64,000 bases of DNA from Fundidesulfovibrio terrae (GTDB taxonomy: Bacteria; Desulfobacterota; Desulfovibrionia; Desulfovibrionales; Desulfovibrionaceae). The translations under genes and the position numbers were made by a program. Below the pieces are notes generated by a model. The model saw only the letters and a list, made by a program, of their open reading frames with translations, searched no databases and was not told the origin of the DNA. The stretch covers positions 248,001-312,000 of the forward strand of contig NZ_JAKZFS010000004.1 of the NCBI RefSeq assembly GCF_022808915.1, in the 5' to 3' direction. The stretch's first letter is position 1. Each line of letters opens with the position of its first letter. Shown one piece after another: positions 10,910 through 19,569 of this stretch.

Positions 10910-11721
10910 AACGCCCGGGCCTTCTCGCTGCGCCGGTTCCGGTCCTGGCTTTGGCGCTCGCCCTGGGTCTTTCGGGGTGCGCCGCGGAGCCCAAGCCCGT
11001 CGATCCCGGGCAGATGGCCCAGGCCAACATGCAGGCCGACCTGACCGCGCTCAAGTCGCGCAACCAGGAACTGCGCATGCGCCTGGAGGAGATCGAGTCC
11101 ATCCTGGGCAAGCAGGGACGCGGCTTCACCCTGGAGGACGTCAACAAGCGCCTGGCGCAGCTCGAGGAGACCGTGTACCGCATGGCCGCCACCCTGGGGG
11201 TGGACGCAGGGACGCGCGCGCCCTCGCCGTCCGGAACGACCGCCGCTCCGGCCGGACAGTACCCCGGCGCGCCCTCCGGCACGCCCGGCTCCTACGGCGC
11301 AGACACGCCCCCGGCCGGACCCATCAGCATGGGGCCGGGCTCCACCGATCCGGCCGAGGCCATCTACAACATGGCCATGGAAGCCTACAACCAGCGCGAC
11401 TACGACCGGGCCAACACCCTGTTCTCGGAGATGCTCAAGAGCTACCCCTCCTCGCGCCAGGCTCCGGGGGCGCTCTTCTGGCAGGCCGAGACCAACTACC
11501 AGCAGGGGGACTACGCCCGGGCCGCGCTTCTGTGCCAGGACCTCATCCAGAAATACCCCAGCAACCCCATGGCCGCGTCCGCCATGCTCAAGCAGGGACT
11601 GTGCTTCCGCAAGCTCGGCAAGCTCCAGGCGGCCAAGATACTGTTCCAGGACGTGGTGAAACGCTACCCCGGCGGCCCCGAGGCCAGAAGCGCCCAGGTG
11701 CAGTTGAAGGAGCTGCGGTAA
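10906..11721 (+). CDS. CpoB/YbgF-like lipoprotein with coiled coil and TPR domain
   Basis: A 271-residue protein starting at a GTG that overlaps the previous stop (GTGA), with GGAG about 8 bases upstream. A lipoprotein signal ends in the lipobox GLSGC. Residues about 35-100 are a heptad-rich coiled coil (LKSRNQELRMRLEEIESIL), then a Pro/Gly/Thr-rich linker and three TPRs beginning DPAEAIYNMAMEAYNQRDYD, as in the YbgF/CpoB C-terminal domain. CpoB coordinates peptidoglycan synthesis with Tol-Pal constriction. No tol or pal gene lies in this window, and the E. coli protein is soluble rather than lipidated, so the function here may differ. Confidence 0.85.
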   Translation: MKRPGLLAAPVPVLALALALGLSGCAAEPKPVDPGQMAQANMQADLTALKSRNQELRMRLEEIESILGKQGRGFTLEDVNKRLAQLEETVYRMAATLGVDAGTRAPSPSGTTAAPAGQYPGAPSGTPGSYGADTPPAGPISMGPGSTDPAEAIYNMAMEAYNQRDYDRANTLFSEMLKSYPSSRQAPGALFWQAETNYQQGDYARAALLCQDLIQKYPSNPMAASAMLKQGLCFRKLGKLQAAKILFQDVVKRYPGGPEARSAQVQLKELR

Positions 11722-11756
11722 GAGAGCAAAGGCAGGAGACGCGAGGAGGGGAAGAT

Positions 11757-11897
11757 GCCTCCGGCGGCCAGGGGGATGATCCCCCTGGACCCTCAACGGG
11801 CTTCGCGTCGATCGACGCGAAGCCCGTTGAAAGTTTTTGAAGGAGAGTCCAGAGAGGAAACTTTTTTCAAAAAGTTTCCTCTCTGGCCGCCGGAGGC
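11757..11897. repeat. nested compound palindrome (copy B), probable bidirectional terminator
   Basis: A 141-base element between convergent genes. The outer 15-bp arms are GCCTCCGGCGGCCAG (11757-11771) and its complement at 11883-11897. Inside are a 21-base palindrome at 11768-11788, a perfect 36-base palindrome without loop at 11794-11829 (arm CAACGGGCTTCGCGTCGA), and an 18-bp stem at 11849-11866 / 11869-11886 with only a 2-base loop. The last stem includes T5/A5 stretches suitable for termination on both strands. Confidence 0.82.
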
Positions 11898-11908
11898 GTT
11901 TTTATCTT

Positions 11909-14440
11909 CTACATGACCAGCATCCGGCGCTGCGGATAGTGTCCCTGCCGCGATTCCAGCGCCGGGGCGCCGGCCGCGCGCAGTTCGGGCGCGCCCTGGT
12001 CGCCGCTGACCATGGAATCGATCAGTTCCCGCAGTTCGCTGGCCTGGGCGGCCAGGTAGGTGACGGCCTCGGCGGTGTCCACCATGCCGAGCGAGGTCTC
12101 CTGGGCGATCTCGTTCACTTCCGACACCGCGCCGTTGACCTGGTGGTGCGCGCTGGACTGTTCCTCGGCGGATGCGGCGATGCGCCGCACCTGGTCGGCG
12201 GTGGCGGAGGTGTAGTCCACGATGCGGGCCAGGGCGTCGCCGGAGCGTTTGACCAGGCTGTTGGCTTGGCTGATGGCCTCGAAGGATTTCTCGGTGCCGT
12301 CGATGTTGAGGCGGGTGACGCGCTGGATTTCGGCGATGCTCTGGGACACCTCGCGGGTGGCGTTCTGGGTCTTTTCGGCAAGCTTGCGCACCTCGTCGGC
12401 CACCACCGCGAAGCCTCGCCCGGCGTCGCCCGCGCGGGCGGCCTCGATGGCGGCGTTCAGGGCCAGCAGGTTGGTCTGGTCGGCGATGTCGTCGATGACG
12501 CCGATGATGCGTCCGATGGAGGTAGCCTTGTCGCCCAGGTCGTTCATGCTTTGTTGGTGTTCATTGGAGAGGCTGAAGACCTTGTCGATGGAATCGATGC
12601 AATGGGCGACGACCTGCGACCCTTCCCCGGCCTGGCCGCTTGCCGCGTCGGAGCTCCCGGCGGCCTCACCGGCCACCCGGGCCACCTCCACCAGGGCGGC
12701 GTTCATTTCATCCATGGCCCGGGATGTTTCGGCCAGGCGTGTGGTCTGGTGGTGGGCTCCTTCGCGGATGCTCTCCACCTGCCCGGAGAGTTCCTCGGCT
12801 CCCTGGGAGACGTGCATGGCGATCAGGTTGGCCTGTTCGGCCACCTGGGTGATCTTTTCGTTCTGGCGGCGGATGAGGGCTTCCTGGTCCTTGATCCCGG
12901 TCAGGTCGGTGAAGAGGGTGAAGGTGCCCAGGGGCACCGCGTCCAGGTCGTAAAGGGGGGCGCAGTCCTGGCGGACGAAGAAGGCCCAGCCGCGCGCCCC
13001 GCGCCCTTCGAGTTCCACGCCGCGCACGGGGTGCTTCTCCGCAAACGAGCGGCGGGGTGCGTCGGCCAGTGAGGGGGTGGCGGCGAAGAAGTCATCCACG
13101 TCCATGCCCGCGCATTCGGCCGGGGCAAGGTCCAGTTCCAGCAGTTCCAGCAGGGGGGCGTTGACGAAGGCCACCTTGCCCTCGGGGGAAGTGACCATGC
13201 AGGGCAAGGTCATGGCCTGGAGGATGCCCTGGGAGAAGCCGAGCTTGTTTTTTATCTCGCCCACCATGCGGGTGATGCCGCCGGAGAGCACGGCCATTTC
13301 GGCCTTGAAACGGCCGGTGAGTTCGGCCTGGAAGTCGCCCTTGGCGATGCGGTCCAGGAACAGGCGCAGGGAGTCGAAGGGCCTTACGATCTCGCGGCGA
13401 AGGAAGGCCACGGAGCAGGCCAGGATGATCGCGGCGGTGCACAGACCCAGGATGAGGCTCGCATTGGTGAGCCTGCGCACGGCGGCGAAAGCCTCGTCCT
13501 TGTCGATGACCGTGACCAGCGCCCAGGTGGCGTCCCCGGCCTTGACCGGGGTGTAGGCCGCGAGGACGGCTTTCCCGGCCACGTCGACGGTGATCTCGCT
13601 GCCGGTGTGGCCTTCCAGGGCCCGGGCCACGGCCGGGATGTCCATCCTGCCCCTGGCCGGGTCGGCGAAGGAGGCCGCCACGGAGTGGGTGTCCGGGTGG
13701 GAGGCGCTGTCCGTGCGCATGAGCCGGTCCGCGCCCGTGAGGAAGCTCTCGCCGGTTTCGTCCTTGCCGGAGCGCGAGGCCATGATGGAGGCCAGGTCCT
13801 CGGGGGCGATGCGCAGCAGGGCCACGCCGTCGATGCCTCCCACGTGGTTGTGCACGGGGCTGGCCACGAAGGCCGCCGGAGCGTTGCCCAGGGGCTGGTA
13901 GGGGGCGAAATCCTCGAACACGGTCCGGCCCTGCATGGCCTTGCGCCAGGACCTGGCCAGGCCGGAGTCCTTGAGGGGGCCCTTGTCCAGGTCCTCGCCC
14001 AGCTCCAGCCCCTTGCTTACGCTGAAGATGACCCGGCCGTACTCGTCCACCAGCAGGGCGTCCCGGTAGCCCAGCACCGAGACGAAGGGCTCGAAGGCTG
14101 GGGCCACGAACTGGACCATCTCCGCGAATTCGGGGTCGCTGACGTCGTTTCGCACGCCGGTGCTGGACTTGCCCATGAAGATGTCCCGCAGCATGCCGAT
14201 GGCGTTGTAGACCTCCTTCACGGAGGCGTAGATGCGCACCTCGGCCAGCCATTTGTCCACCTGCTGGCGCAGGGCCTCGCGGCGCGAGTCGCGCACGGAT
14301 TCGAGCTGGCCGAAGGCCTGCTGGGAAAGGCTGCCGGATGCCTGGCGGACGCTGTAGACACCCATGAACGCAAGGGGCAGGATGCCTATGGCCAGGCAGA
14401 AGATGACGAGTTTGGCGCGCAGGCTGAGCTGGATTTTCAC
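11909..14440 (-). CDS. methyl-accepting chemotaxis protein with Cache and PAS domains
   Basis: An 843-residue chemoreceptor. The GTG at 14440 is chosen because AAGGAG lies about 8 bases upstream and the first membrane helix begins within 10 residues ([20 protein letters not shown]). A periplasmic Cache domain spans about 40-320 and TM2 is near 327-348. HAMP follows, then a PAS domain (about 430-530: [35 protein letters not shown]). The coiled-coil signalling domain has tip [20 protein letters not shown] near 650-680. The tail ends RRMLVM with no CheR pentapeptide. The PAS domain suggests a second, cytoplasmic input such as redox or a small ligand; no heme or flavin site can be assigned by eye. 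Confidence 0.95.
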   Translation of the reverse strand: MKIQLSLRAKLVIFCLAIGILPLAFMGVYSVRQASGSLSQQAFGQLESVRDSRREALRQQVDKWLAEVRIYASVKEVYNAIGMLRDIFMGKSSTGVRNDVSDPEFAEMVQFVAPAFEPFVSVLGYRDALLVDEYGRVIFSVSKGLELGEDLDKGPLKDSGLARSWRKAMQGRTVFEDFAPYQPLGNAPAAFVASPVHNHVGGIDGVALLRIAPEDLASIMASRSGKDETGESFLTGADRLMRTDSASHPDTHSVAASFADPARGRMDIPAVARALEGHTGSEITVDVAGKAVLAAYTPVKAGDATWALVTVIDKDEAFAAVRRLTNASLILGLCTAAIILACSVAFLRREIVRPFDSLRLFLDRIAKGDFQAELTGRFKAEMAVLSGGITRMVGEIKNKLGFSQGILQAMTLPCMVTSPEGKVAFVNAPLLELLELDLAPAECAGMDVDDFFAATPSLADAPRRSFAEKHPVRGVELEGRGARGWAFFVRQDCAPLYDLDAVPLGTFTLFTDLTGIKDQEALIRRQNEKITQVAEQANLIAMHVSQGAEELSGQVESIREGAHHQTTRLAETSRAMDEMNAALVEVARVAGEAAGSSDAASGQAGEGSQVVAHCIDSIDKVFSLSNEHQQSMNDLGDKATSIGRIIGVIDDIADQTNLLALNAAIEAARAGDAGRGFAVVADEVRKLAEKTQNATREVSQSIAEIQRVTRLNIDGTEKSFEAISQANSLVKRSGDALARIVDYTSATADQVRRIAASAEEQSSAHHQVNGAVSEVNEIAQETSLGMVDTAEAVTYLAAQASELRELIDSMVSGDQGAPELRAAGAPALESRQGHYPQRRMLVM

Positions 14441-14709
14441 GGGGGGACTCCTTGGAAGTTGCGCGCGCATCCTAGAAGCCCATGGTTGGGGCTTGGTTGA
14501 CAACCGGTTACAATTGGGTGACGGCTATTTCAGATCGCAAAAGGCGGCAATGCCAGGACATCCAGGAGGGCACGAAAGAGCTGGAGAACACGAAGGGCGC
14601 GGCCATGCGCCGATAGGGGCGCGCGGGCGCGGTCATGGTTTCGTCACACAGGGCGGATAGGTTCGGCATGCCGCACAAGCGGCGAGAACGTCCCTGAAAG
14701 GAAGGCCAC

Positions 14710-15915
14710 ATGACCCTGGAAGGTTCGAAGAAGAAAAATTACGTCATCGACACCAACGTCCTCATCGAAAACCCCAACTCGGTCCTGGCGCTACGAAACG
14801 GCAACGAAAACAACATCTTCATCCCCTACCACGTGCTCATGGAGCTGGAGACGCTCAAGAACACGCCCAAACTGCGCCACATCGTCTCCCAGGTCATCAC
14901 CAGCCTCATCGAGAACCGCGACCACATCACCTTCATCCGCAACGGCAACTCCGACTCCCCCTTCACCCACATCGTCGACAACTACATCCTGCGCGAGATC
15001 GAAACCGCCCAGGACATCCAGGACCCCATCCTGGTGACCAACGACCGGCTCCTGCAGCTGCAGGCCTCGCTGCGCAACATCAAGAGCGAGGAGCTGCGCG
15101 ACTCGAAGCCCTTCGAGTCCGAGTCGCAGCTGTACACCGGCTTCGTGGAGGAGCCCCGGAACGCCCCGCCCAACAGCTTCCTGTGGCGCGACGGCAAGCC
15201 GGTGATGCTCAGCCCTGAGGGCGAGCGGCCCATCGGCTACGTCAACGACGTCTGGAACCTGAAGCCCCGCACGGTATACCAGAACCTGGCCCTGGAGCTC
15301 ATCACCTCCGGGCACGTGGACCTGGTGTCCATCCAGAGCGAGGCCGGGTTCGGCAAGACCTACCTGGCCCTGGCAGCCGCGCTGTATCTTGTGCTGGAGC
15401 GCAAGGAGTACGACAAGATCTTCGTGGTCAAGCCCACCATCGAGATCGGCGCCAAGCTCGGCTACCTGCCGGGCGACATCGCCGAGAAGATGGAACCCTA
15501 CATGAAGTACATCTTCGACCTCTTGGTGAAGCTGCACCGCCAGCGTCCGGCCAACAAGGTGTTCTTGAACCCCAACGACGAGGCCCTGCGCCTGAACGTC
15601 AAGAAGTTCGAGATACTGCCCTTGGGCTACGTGCGCGGCATGAACATCGAGAACGCCTTCGTCATCATCGACGAGGCCCAGAATCTGTCGCGCTCGGAAG
15701 TGCGGGCGCTGCTGACCCGCATGGGCGAGGGGGTGAAGTGCGTGTGCCTGGGGGACACCTCCCAGGTGGACAACCCGTACCTCAACGAGGCCAACAACGG
15801 TCTTAACTGGATCGTCAGGAAATTCAAGGGGTTTTCGAACTATGGGCACATCGTCCTGAAGGGCGATCGATCGAGGGGGCCCATCACGGACATGGTGCTC
15901 AAGAGCAAGCTGTAG
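14710..15915 (+). CDS. PIN domain-PhoH family ATPase
   Basis: A 401-residue protein of the PIN-PhoH class (YlaK-like, sometimes called PhoH2). The N-terminal PIN nuclease domain (about 9-135) has the acidic motifs YVIDTNVLIENP (Asp14) and LVTNDRLLQLQ. The C-terminal PhoH P-loop domain (about 185-400) has Walker A EAGFGKT (211-217) and Walker B VIIDEAQN (318-325), then LGDTSQVDNPYLNE. PIN-PhoH proteins from mycobacteria unwind and cleave RNA. The ATG has AAGGAAGG upstream. It is monocistronic and divergent from the chemoreceptor. No antitoxin-like partner gene is seen upstream. Confidence 0.94.
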   Translation: MTLEGSKKKNYVIDTNVLIENPNSVLALRNGNENNIFIPYHVLMELETLKNTPKLRHIVSQVITSLIENRDHITFIRNGNSDSPFTHIVDNYILREIETAQDIQDPILVTNDRLLQLQASLRNIKSEELRDSKPFESESQLYTGFVEEPRNAPPNSFLWRDGKPVMLSPEGERPIGYVNDVWNLKPRTVYQNLALELITSGHVDLVSIQSEAGFGKTYLALAAALYLVLERKEYDKIFVVKPTIEIGAKLGYLPGDIAEKMEPYMKYIFDLLVKLHRQRPANKVFLNPNDEALRLNVKKFEILPLGYVRGMNIENAFVIIDEAQNLSRSEVRALLTRMGEGVKCVCLGDTSQVDNPYLNEANNGLNWIVRKFKGFSNYGHIVLKGDRSRGPITDMVLKSKL

Positions 15916-15939
15916 GCGCACGCGCGCCTCTCGATTCCC

Positions 15940-15956
15940 GGGCGGGCCATCCGCCC
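15940..15956 (+). terminator. GC-rich hairpin after the PhoH gene
   Basis: GGGCGG (15940-15945) pairs with CCGCCC (15951-15956) across a 5-base loop, 24 bases after the PhoH stop. There is no following T run, so termination is uncertain. Confidence 0.35.
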
Positions 15957-16441
15957 GCCCCGGGCCAGGGCGGCCGGATGGGGTCCGGTCCGGGTCAGCC
16001 CGGTGTCGTCGCTCCCGGGGCGCCCGTGGGGCGTTCCCGTTGCCCCGTCCCCGCCGCCGGGGGAGCATCCTTTGCGCACCGGAACCTGCTGCCTGGCCAT
16101 CCGCATCCATGAGGGCGGCAGTTCCAGTAAGCCCCCGCCGGGTCTCCTCGTATCCCTCCTTTCGTGCTTCTGCATTCTTGCAATTGTCTGCACTAATTTT
16201 CTATATCATTGTTTGTGTTGATCTTTTTTAGAGGCTTCAAACGCAGTTTCCAGAAAAGAGATTATGTAAAAAAGATAGTCATACGTTTGTCTCCGGAAAA
16301 TATGCTATGCCAGGGCGGTTTGTTCTGCTTTTTGTTGAAACAGAATGGCTGGTCTGGGAGCGATCGTAAAGCATGATCGTTGGTTAGATGCCGTTGTTTG
16401 CGTCCGGAAGCCGTCCAATCTACCCGGACAGGGAGGACCTT
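15957..16441. other. 485-base intergenic region, AT-rich in its second half
   Basis: No convincing gene. Bases 15957-16150 are GC-rich. From about 16160 to 16420 base composition turns markedly AT-rich, with TTGCAA and TATATC-like boxes near 16178-16207 that could form a promoter for the following envelope genes, about 230 bases upstream of the first start. A CGATC...GATCG inverted repeat lies near 16361-16380. No structured RNA could be identified by eye. Confidence 0.4.
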
Positions 16442-16834
16442 ATGAAAAGACAATGGTTGCTGGTCATGGCGCTGCTTGCGGGCATCCTGCTCCTGGCGGA
16501 CGGCCCGGGCTCGGCCCAGGACAAGGCGATGCTGCCCGACGTGGACGGCGTGGTCTGGATGCGGTCCAGTTCGGAAGCGAAGCGCGCCTTCCTGTACGGC
16601 GCGGGAAGCGCCTTCGTGCTGGAGTACTACATCCGCACCAAGCACAACGAACAGCCGTCGCAGTTCATCCTGGGGTGGGTGGAGGTCTTCGGGAACCGGA
16701 CCTGGGGCGAACTGGAGAAGGCCCTGGACGATTACTACGCGGCCAATCCGGACCAGATGCAGGAGCATGTTTTCCGCGTCATCTGGACCCAGATGATCGA
16801 ACCCAAAATGAAGAGGGTTGAGGCACGGCCATGA
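16442..16834 (+). CDS. secreted protein of unknown function
   Basis: A 130-residue protein with a cleavable signal peptide (MKRQWLLVMALLAGILLLA...GSAQ). The ATG at 16442 is preceded by GGGAGG. The mature part is helical: AKRAFLYGAGSAFVLEYYIR and GNRTWGELEKALDDYYAANP. The arrangement (small secreted domain, a Gly-rich turn in helix 1, a long second helix ending in VIWTQMIEPK) loosely resembles the Rap1a/Tai-like fold of the gene at 19120, but lacks its cysteine. It is translationally coupled (ATGA) to the next gene, so it is probably a periplasmic partner of the lipoproteins that follow. Confidence 0.75.
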   Translation: MKRQWLLVMALLAGILLLADGPGSAQDKAMLPDVDGVVWMRSSSEAKRAFLYGAGSAFVLEYYIRTKHNEQPSQFILGWVEVFGNRTWGELEKALDDYYAANPDQMQEHVFRVIWTQMIEPKMKRVEARP

Positions 16835-17079
16835 ACAAGAAACTCGTCTCCATTCTGGCGGTGGCGGTTCTCGGCATGGGCGGCTGCACCAACATGACCC
16901 CCACCCAGCAGGGTGCGCTGTCCGGCGCGGCCATCGGCGCGGGCGCGGGCGCGGGCATAAGCGCCCTGTCGGGCGGCAACGCGGGGGTCGGGGCCTTGCT
17001 GGGCGGCGCCCTGGGCGGCGTCGGCGGCGCGCTCTACGGCCATGAACAGGAAAAACCGAAGTACAGACGCACCTACTAA
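16831..17079 (+). CDS. glycine-zipper lipoprotein
   Basis: An 82-residue lipoprotein: signal peptide with lipobox GMGGC, then TNMTPTQQGALSGAAIGAGA and further Gly/Ala repeats typical of a glycine-zipper (YMGG/SlyB-like) membrane hairpin, ending in a short basic tail KYRRTY. Such proteins insert in or under the outer membrane. The start overlaps the previous stop (ATGA). The gene lies between a secreted helical protein and a tandem-repeat lipoprotein, which suggests an envelope-stability or stress module. Confidence 0.85.
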   Translation: MNKKLVSILAVAVLGMGGCTNMTPTQQGALSGAAIGAGAGAGISALSGGNAGVGALLGGALGGVGGALYGHEQEKPKYRRTY

Positions 17080-17158
17080 CGTACCGATGACGTCCCGGGG
17101 CCGAGGCCGCCGGGCACATCGCCCCGGGCCTTGCGGGCCCACAGGGAGGAGATTCCCC

Positions 17159-17989
17159 ATGCGCCATGGAAAATACCTTTCGATCGTCGTCCTGCTTCTT
17201 TCCTGCCTGATGCTTTTGGGCGGATGCGCCCCGCGCAGGCATTACGACTCCTCCGCCACGAGCACCCCCTACTACCGGGACGAAACCGGCCGGGCCTACT
17301 ACCGGGACGCTTCAGGGCGCTCCTACTACAAGGATGATCGGGGAAACAGGCATTACATGGAGCCGAAGATCGTGGAGCGCGTCCCTGCTCCTGCCGGGGA
17401 AATGACCGTGCGATACTACGTTGACGCCACGGGAAGGCGATACCTCCTGGATGAAGGAGGGAACAGATACTACATCAACAACGACATAATGCGGATATTC
17501 GTCGATGACGTGGGGAACAGGTTTTATGTCGATGCGGCCGGGGTGAAGCATTTCATCAAGGATGGAGTGGTGCGGACGTATTATACCGATCCGTCCGGCG
17601 TGGTTTATTACGTCGATGATTATGGGACCAAGTATTACGTTCCTGACGTGGCAAGGCATTACTATATCGATGAGAGCGGAAGGAAATTTTACGTCACCGA
17701 CAGCGACAAACGTTTCATCGTCGATGAGCGGGGAACCAGGTACTATGTCGTGGACAGCGTCCCCGGGGTGGTGACGGAGACTGTCCGGCCCATGCCCAGG
17801 GTGATGGAGCCCGTCGAGATCATCCGCGTGCAGGAACCGATGAGCGCGCGCGAAGCAGCCATGCTCGGTTGCAACTCCAAATGGAACGCCTGCCAGTCCG
17901 ACTGCAACGGCCTCGACTCCGAAACGGCCAAGGAAAGGTGCTTGAAGCGCTGCGACAACGATCGAGAGAATTGCATGCGCAACTACTGA
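17159..17989 (+). CDS. lipoprotein built of short YY-x-D-x-x-G repeats with a Cys-rich tail
   Basis: A 276-residue lipoprotein. The ATG at 17159 has GGGAGGAG upstream, and the lipobox is LLGGC. From about residue 30 to 200 it is an array of roughly 10-12-residue units of the form YY(R/V/K)D(xx)G(R/N/T)xYY, for example YYRDETGRAYYRDASGRSYY and FVDDVGNRFYVDAAGVKHF. The layout recalls aromatic beta-hairpin repeats of YD or choline-binding type, but the sequence fits neither family cleanly. The last 45 residues hold six cysteines (CNSKWNACQSDC, ERCLKRCDNDRENC), probably disulfide-bonded. The array is expected to bind carbohydrate or wall polymer, or to be structural; this is inference. Codon use is less GC-rich than in neighbours. 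Confidence 0.82.
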   Translation: MRHGKYLSIVVLLLSCLMLLGGCAPRRHYDSSATSTPYYRDETGRAYYRDASGRSYYKDDRGNRHYMEPKIVERVPAPAGEMTVRYYVDATGRRYLLDEGGNRYYINNDIMRIFVDDVGNRFYVDAAGVKHFIKDGVVRTYYTDPSGVVYYVDDYGTKYYVPDVARHYYIDESGRKFYVTDSDKRFIVDERGTRYYVVDSVPGVVTETVRPMPRVMEPVEIIRVQEPMSAREAAMLGCNSKWNACQSDCNGLDSETAKERCLKRCDNDRENCMRNY

Positions 17990-17998
17990 GAACAAGAC

Positions 17999-18021
17999 GC
18001 CCGGCTCCGGCCGGGCTTTTT
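17999..18021 (+). terminator. rho-independent terminator of the envelope lipoprotein operon
   Basis: GCCCGGC TCCG GCCGGGC (17999-18016) is followed by TTTTT (18017-18021), 9 bases after the repeat-lipoprotein stop and facing the convergent exporter gene. Confidence 0.85.
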
Positions 18022-18052
18022 GTGTCCCCACGGGGAGCGCGCCCGGGCCGGA

Positions 18053-18796
18053 TCAGCGCAGGGCCGTCCCAGCTGCCTGCCAGACCATGGAGGTCCCGAT
18101 CAAACCGAGGAGCGTCAGCACTACGGTCCGGAAGGTGCGCTCGTCCACCTTGCCGCAGCAGGCGCCGCCGATCTTGATTCCGGCCAGCAGCGCGGGCAGG
18201 GACCACGCGAAGAGCGTGAGCACCTGGCGCGTCACCACCCCCTGCGTGCTCTGCACCGTCACGATGCACAGCCCCGTCAGCAGGAAATAGAAGGTCAGGG
18301 TGGCGCGCAGCTCGTCACGCCGCCAGGGCTGGCGCGACGCCCAGGCTATCACTGGCGGGCCGTTGGCCCCGGTGCAGACTCCCACCGTACCGCTGCAGAA
18401 CCCCGCGACCACCGCCCAGAACCTGCCCGCAGGCGCTGTCCGGGGTGCCGGGGAGACCACGGACTGGGCCACCAGCAAGAGGATCACCGCTCCCAGAATC
18501 CCCTTGATGAGGGCGTCCGGCGCATCTTTCAAAACCCAGGCACCAGCGGCCATGCCCGGCAGGGAGCCTGCGATGAGGGTCTTCATGGGGCCGCGCTGGA
18601 TGTGCCCGTGCAGGCGCGCCACCATCACCACGTTGATGGACACGGCCACCAGGCTGCCCAGGGGGACGGCCGTGCGCACGTCGAGCACGGTCAGGAGGAG
18701 CGGCAGGGCCACCAGCACGGAGCCGAATCCGGCGAAGCCCTGGACGAATCCGGCCAGCAGGGCGGCGGTGAGGCAGACGGGCAGAAGCGGTTCCAT
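18053..18796 (-). CDS. TauE/SafE (TSUP) family sulfite/organosulfonate exporter-like protein
   Basis: A 247-residue polytopic inner-membrane protein with about eight hydrophobic segments. Family features include FVQGFAGFGSVLVALPLL near the N-terminus and FCSGTVGVCTGANGPPVIAW in the second half, the two inverted-repeat signatures of TSUP transporters. Characterised members move sulfite, sulfoacetate or related anions. In a sulfur-metabolising organism that role is plausible, but the substrate cannot be read from sequence. It is a single gene, convergent with the lipoprotein operon. Confidence 0.88.
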   Translation of the reverse strand: MEPLLPVCLTAALLAGFVQGFAGFGSVLVALPLLLTVLDVRTAVPLGSLVAVSINVVMVARLHGHIQRGPMKTLIAGSLPGMAAGAWVLKDAPDALIKGILGAVILLLVAQSVVSPAPRTAPAGRFWAVVAGFCSGTVGVCTGANGPPVIAWASRQPWRRDELRATLTFYFLLTGLCIVTVQSTQGVVTRQVLTLFAWSLPALLAGIKIGGACCGKVDERTFRTVVLTLLGLIGTSMVWQAAGTALR

Positions 18797-19119
18797 AGGG
18801 TGTGCGATGTCCTTCGGACGGCGGGGGGAAACCGTGTCCGACCAGCGGAGTAAGTTCCGCGTGGGAGGAAGGCAAGCGAAGAAAAGGGAACCGGCGGTTC
18901 GGATTCCCCGAACGCTCAGGAACGGTGGCTCAGGCCCGACAGACCGTCTCCGCGCGCGCCTGCGCCTCCGCCATCAGGGTGCGGGTCCGCAGGATACTCA
19001 CGGGGTTGCCTCCGGCTCTCCGGGCGGAGTATGGTGCCGGCCGGCCTTTTCGGCTGCGGCGCTTGCGGCGGGAGGCCCCTCCGTGTGTCCGCCCGATTCC
19101 GAACCAAGGAGTGAACGCC
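18797..19119. other. intergenic region between the divergent exporter and Rap1a-like genes
   Basis: About 320 bases with no supported gene. It contains the candidate promoter at 19006-19035 and small GC hairpins, such as GCGGA GTAAGT TCCGC near 18846. The leftmost part presumably holds the exporter promoter, but no clear boxes were found. Confidence 0.4.
19006..19035 (+). promoter_or_regulatory. candidate promoter of the Rap1a/Tai-like gene
   Basis: TTGCCT (19006-19011), an 18-base spacer and TATGGT (19030-19035). The same TTGCCT ... TATG pattern precedes the GAK operon at 21161, which supports it as a local housekeeping promoter form. Confidence 0.4.
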
Positions 19120-19458
19120 ATGAAAAAGATTCTTCTCTGCGTCGTATTGCTGATGATCCCCACTGCGTCATACGCAAAGTATTTCACTCCAGAGCTGCTC
19201 TCGGAATACCTCAATTCCGGCGAGTGCGAGAAGCGTAACCAGGCCGCCGGTTACATCGTGGGGGTGTACGACTCCTTCGAGGGGGTCATCTACATGCACC
19301 ACGAGGGGCTCAAGCGGGAGGAGCTGGTGGACGTGGTGGACCGGTTCATGAAGCAGAACAAGGAGGGCATCTACTATTCCGCGCAGCTCATGGTGCTGCG
19401 GGCCATCGAGGATTACGTGAAGAAGCAGGAAGAGGAGAAACGCCGGAGTTCGCAGTAG
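19120..19458 (+). CDS. small secreted Rap1a/Tai-like protein
   Basis: A 112-residue protein with signal peptide MKKILLCVVLLMIPTASYA. The ATG at 19120 has AAGGAG 8 bases upstream. The mature domain, LLSEYLNSGECEKRNQAAGYIVGVYDSFEG, fits the Rap1a/Tai (Ssp1-type immunity) domain, which has a Cys near the start followed by a Gly-containing helix. Relatives in Serratia are periplasmic immunity proteins against type VI amidase effectors. Many homologues occur away from T6SS genes, and none is seen here, so an immunity role is unproven. The C-terminus is a charged helix (KKQEEEKRR). Confidence 0.7.
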   Translation: MKKILLCVVLLMIPTASYAKYFTPELLSEYLNSGECEKRNQAAGYIVGVYDSFEGVIYMHHEGLKREELVDVVDRFMKQNKEGIYYSAQLMVLRAIEDYVKKQEEEKRRSSQ

Positions 19459-19569
19459 CCGGAGTCCGCAGTAGATCGTTGGGTTGGATGGTTGCAGAAC
19501 GTCCGGCTCGGTGGCCCCTGTGCCGTTTCCGCCAGGGAAAATCGTGAAGGGGGATTCGGCGGAAGCTGA

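Noticed and set aside
16003-16221. Small plus-strand frame with a hydrophobic end after the PhoH gene
   Set aside because: No ribosome site, no codon bias, and it crosses the composition change between GC-rich and AT-rich DNA.
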